The notes beneath the pieces are model-generated. The model was not told the DNA's origin. It was given only the letters and a program-made list of their open reading frames with translations, and ran no database searches. Shown piece after piece: positions 53,827-56,156 of a DNA stretch of 56,156 bases (the first letter of the stretch is position 1; each line of letters begins with the position of its first letter). Made by a program: the position numbers and the translations under genes. This stretch comes from CAZABP01 sp964483245 (GTDB lineage: Bacteria; Planctomycetota; UBA1135; UBA2386): NCBI GenBank assembly GCA_964483245.1, contig CAZABP010000030.1, forward strand, positions 1 to 56,156, given 5' to 3'.

Positions 53827-54114
53827 ATGAACATCACGCTGCCAGTCGACCTCGCTCGCTATCTACGGACACAAGTCGAGCTCGGACGTTACGCGTCTGC
53901 GAGCGACGTCATTCGCGAGGCTCTGCGGCGCATGGCGGCGCAGGAGTCCAGCGTGAGCATGCGTCGCGACGGCCCACGCCGAACGCTCGCCGGCGGTGTT
54001 GTCGACCCTCAGCGCGTCGACGAGGCAATCCGGAGGATCACGGAGATCCGGAAACAACACACTCTCGGTGATCACTCGATCGAAGACCTGATCAACGACA
54101 GGTGCGACCCCTGA
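53827..54114 (+). CDS. ParD-like antitoxin, no toxin gene beside it
   Basis: The 95-residue protein starts with a ribbon-helix-helix region (MNITLPVDLARYLRTQVELGRYASASDVIREALRRM), as in ParD antitoxins. The C-terminal half has RRITEIRKQHTLGDHSIEDLI, like the tail of other antitoxins that binds a RelE/ParE toxin. No toxin-like ORF is present downstream, where the HEAT gene converges 21 bases later. GC content is visibly lower than in the neighbours. It may be a solitary antitoxin left after toxin loss, or a transcriptional regulator. Confidence 0.75.
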   Translation: MNITLPVDLARYLRTQVELGRYASASDVIREALRRMAAQESSVSMRRDGPRRTLAGGVVDPQRVDEAIRRITEIRKQHTLGDHSIEDLINDRCDP

Positions 54115-54135
54115 CTGCGGCTGCGCTCGCGCACC

Positions 54136-56028
54136 TCACCGCACGCGCGAGCCGAGCACTTCCGCAGCGACGCGGCGCACGCCGGCAGCCGGATCCGTCG
54201 CTGCCGCACGCGCGAGCCATTGCTCGACCGCCGGCTCGCTGCGGTCCCGCAGCGCCAGCACCGCGGTGCGCCGGACCTGCTCGTCGCCATCCCCGAGCGC
54301 GCGCTCGATGGCCGCGAGCGCGCGGAGGTCGGCGCGTGCACCGAGCAGCTCGACCGCCTTGCTGCGCACGAGCGGCGCTTCGTCGGCACGGGCGTGGTGC
54401 AGCAACAGGTCGGTCGCCTGCGCGCTCGCGACCGAGCGCAGCGCGGACAGCGAGGCGACGCGCACCGGCTCGCGTTCGTCGCGCAGGTGCCGTGCAGCGG
54501 GTGCGATCGCATCCGCACGACCCGCATTGCCGAGCGCGCCGAGCCAACCGATCAGCAGGCCGTCGCGCTGCGCCGCCGCTTCGAACGCCAGCAGCCGGGC
54601 GAACAGCTCCGGCGACGCGTCCGCGCGGCTCGCCTGCGCGCCGAGCACGAGCAGGCTGGTGCCGCGCAGCGTGCGGTCACCATCGCCGCGTGCGGCGAGC
54701 TGCTGCAGTGCCGTCGCGACCTCGGCCGCGGGTGCTTCGACCTGCACGAGCGCCACGAGCGCGCCGTTGCGGCGGCCGCGCGGCAGCGAGTCGGCGGCCG
54801 ACAGCGCGAGCAACATCCGTTGGGCTTCCACGGTCGCGGCCGCACCGGCCGCACCGGCGAGCTGGGCGGCGAGCCGCGCGTCGAGCCGCGGATCGAGCAG
54901 CATGCGCTGCAGCTCGGCCGTCAGCTCCGGGCGAAGCCGCAGCAGCCAGGCGAGGCGCTCGCGCGCCGTGAACGCGTCCACGCTCGCCGACTCGCCGGCG
55001 CCGGCGAGCTGCGCCAGCTCGGCGACGAGATCCTGCAGCGTGCGCCCACGCAGCTCGCGCTCGAAGCGCGCACCTTCGCTCGCGGCGCGGCCGGCTTCCC
55101 CCTCGTGCGCACCGGACGCCGGCTCCCAGGCACCGTCCCACAGCGAAGCCGCATCCGGCGCAGCCGCGCCGGTCATGCGCAGCAAGCGGCCATTCACCTG
55201 CAGCGACGCTTCGATCTCGGCGCCGGCCTGCGGCACAGCCATCCGCTGCGTCTCGCGATACGAGCTCTCGCTCCACCAACACGCACCTTCCGCAGCCACG
55301 GCGCGGCCATGCCCCTCGAGCTGCGGCACCGGCTGCGCGTCTGTCTGCGCGGCGTAGCCGGTCCGCTGCCAGACGATCGCAACGCCCGCACCGGCTTCCC
55401 GGGAACTCGTGACCTCGGAGATCCCGCCGGCATCCCCCTCCGGTCCGCGCCATGCGCCGTCGGCGCCGAGCGGCGTGCGCAGCCCGGTGAACAGCGCGCG
55501 TAGCACGTTGCGATGCTCCGCCAGCATCGCCGGCGCAAAGCGGTAGCCGCGCACCTCCCCGGCCGCACCGAACGACACCAGCCACGGCACCCGCAGGTCC
55601 TGCGTAAGCCGGGTCGTCTCCCCACTCGCCGATCCGGCCTGCAGCGTGACGCGCGGCCCGACCAGCAGGGCCTCGGCGATCCATTCGGCGCCGCGGCGGG
55701 CCTTCGCCGTCAACACGAGCGTCGCGTCCACCCCGAGCTGGATCTGCTGCGGCGCCGCGTCGACACCGGGCCGCACGACGGTCGTCGAGTCCAGGCTGCA
55801 GGCGAGCTCGACCGCTTCGCCCGGCATCAGATCGTAGAGCCGCCGGCCGGCGGCCTCGCGCTGCACCGACGGCACCGGCTCCGCAGCCTCACGCCCGGCG
55901 GAACTCGACGTGCTCGGCACCACCGGCCCCGGCTCCGTCGGAGCCGGCTCGCCCCCCGGGGCGGCCCACAGGAACAGCACGGCGGCGAGCGGGAGCAGGA
56001 ACAGGGACGACTTGGCGAGTTGGTTCAT
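54136..56028 (-). CDS. Exported HEAT-repeat protein with a vitellogenin-like N-terminal region
   Basis: The 630-residue protein has a signal segment (residues 8-22) and a low-complexity proline stretch to about 50. Residues 60-330 form a beta-rich domain reminiscent of the lipovitellin or lipoprotein N-terminus (RRLYDLMPGEAVELACSL, LVLTAKARRGAEWIAEALLV). The C-terminal half, from about 345, is helical with HEAT-like repeats (LIGWLGALGNAGRADAIAP, EREPVRVASLSALRSVA, RSKAVELLGARADLRAL). Proteins of this layout occur in planctomycetes and myxobacteria, and a lipid-binding role is possible but not shown. Start at ATG 56028 chosen for the signal. Confidence 0.68.
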   Translation of the reverse strand: MNQLAKSSLFLLPLAAVLFLWAAPGGEPAPTEPGPVVPSTSSSAGREAAEPVPSVQREAAGRRLYDLMPGEAVELACSLDSTTVVRPGVDAAPQQIQLGVDATLVLTAKARRGAEWIAEALLVGPRVTLQAGSASGETTRLTQDLRVPWLVSFGAAGEVRGYRFAPAMLAEHRNVLRALFTGLRTPLGADGAWRGPEGDAGGISEVTSSREAGAGVAIVWQRTGYAAQTDAQPVPQLEGHGRAVAAEGACWWSESSYRETQRMAVPQAGAEIEASLQVNGRLLRMTGAAAPDAASLWDGAWEPASGAHEGEAGRAASEGARFERELRGRTLQDLVAELAQLAGAGESASVDAFTARERLAWLLRLRPELTAELQRMLLDPRLDARLAAQLAGAAGAAATVEAQRMLLALSAADSLPRGRRNGALVALVQVEAPAAEVATALQQLAARGDGDRTLRGTSLLVLGAQASRADASPELFARLLAFEAAAQRDGLLIGWLGALGNAGRADAIAPAARHLRDEREPVRVASLSALRSVASAQATDLLLHHARADEAPLVRSKAVELLGARADLRALAAIERALGDGDEQVRRTAVLALRDRSEPAVEQWLARAAATDPAAGVRRVAAEVLGSRVR

Positions 56029-56095
56029 CGGTCGGTCGGGTCGAGGACTGCCCGACCGATGGGCCGCCGCGGCCGGTCGTGACGCCGCCCCCCGC

Positions 56096-56138
56096 AAAAA
56101 ACGGCGCTCCTGACGTTCCTGTGGGTGCCGCAGGAGCG
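56096..56138 (-). terminator. Intrinsic terminator on the minus strand
   Basis: On the minus strand, CGCTCCTG (56138-56131) pairs with CAGGAGCG (56112-56105), followed two bases later by a run of six T. It should end a transcript that begins to the right of the window and insulate the HEAT gene. Confidence 0.7.
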
Positions 56139-56156
56139 TAGTTCGGCCGCGTAGCC

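Noticed and set aside
54102..54971. Toxin gene downstream of the ParD-like antitoxin
   Set aside because: The only plus-strand frame there is antisense to the HEAT gene, Arg/Ala-rich, and shows no ParE or RelE motif.

Overview
This is a 56 kb piece of a very GC-rich (about 70 %) bacterial chromosome with dense, tightly packed genes and many ATGA/GTGA start-stop overlaps. The gene content points to the Planctomycetota or a close relative. It has secreted proteins with carboxypeptidase-regulatory-like, kelch and ELWxxDGT-type repeats, a DUF6797 protein next to a five-haem cytochrome c, an ECF sigma factor next to a TPR-bearing Ser/Thr kinase, two Tat-exported sugar-type enzymes, and an archaeal-type topoisomerase VI. 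The taxonomic placement is inference. I see no rRNA, tRNA, CRISPR array, prophage or intact insertion sequence.

Layout. 0-3 kb: topoisomerase VI (end of subunit B, complete subunit A), a DUF434 protein and an HtrA-like protease without a signal peptide. 3-10 kb (minus strand): a five-gene sugar operon (DegT-type aminotransferase, Gfo/Idh/MocA oxidoreductase, left-handed beta-helix acetyltransferase, GHL10-type lipoprotein, GNAT-like protein) preceded by a CBS-histidine kinase-receiver hybrid. 10-16 kb: three paralogous exported proteins, two full-length and one shortened, separated by palindromic intergenic repeats. 16-21 kb (minus): an HTTM-DUF393 membrane protein with an exported partner, a UDP-GlcNAc-type 6-dehydrogenase, a GT2 glycosyltransferase and a TetR regulator. 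21-29 kb: lipoyl synthase and a complete 2-oxoacid dehydrogenase complex with two E1-alpha genes. 29-36 kb: exported proteins and the sigma/kinase pair. 36-42 kb: DUF6797 protein, five-haem cytochrome, then a compact three-gene cassette described below. 42-48 kb: a 12-kelch protein and an iron-siderophore/cobalamin-type ABC importer followed by a threonine-dehydratase-like enzyme. 48-56 kb: a B12-type radical SAM protein, the divergent Tat pair, an LD-carboxypeptidase, an AlkB-like dioxygenase, an orphan ParD-like antitoxin and an exported HEAT-repeat protein.

The most interesting locus is 40.69-42.08 kb. A 102-residue lipoprotein precursor consists of a lipobox, an Asn-Pro/Ile-Pro/His-Pro repeat and the C-terminus CPPCGRG. 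Four bases later comes a DUF692 enzyme of the multinuclear non-haem iron oxidase (MNIO) family. A 69-residue ORF overlaps the enzyme's end. MNIO enzymes modify cysteines of small peptides (methanobactin, bufferins, TglA), so this looks like a candidate ribosomally made, lipid-anchored, Cys-modified surface peptide on a repetitive proline stalk. I do not recognise this precursor architecture as a described family.
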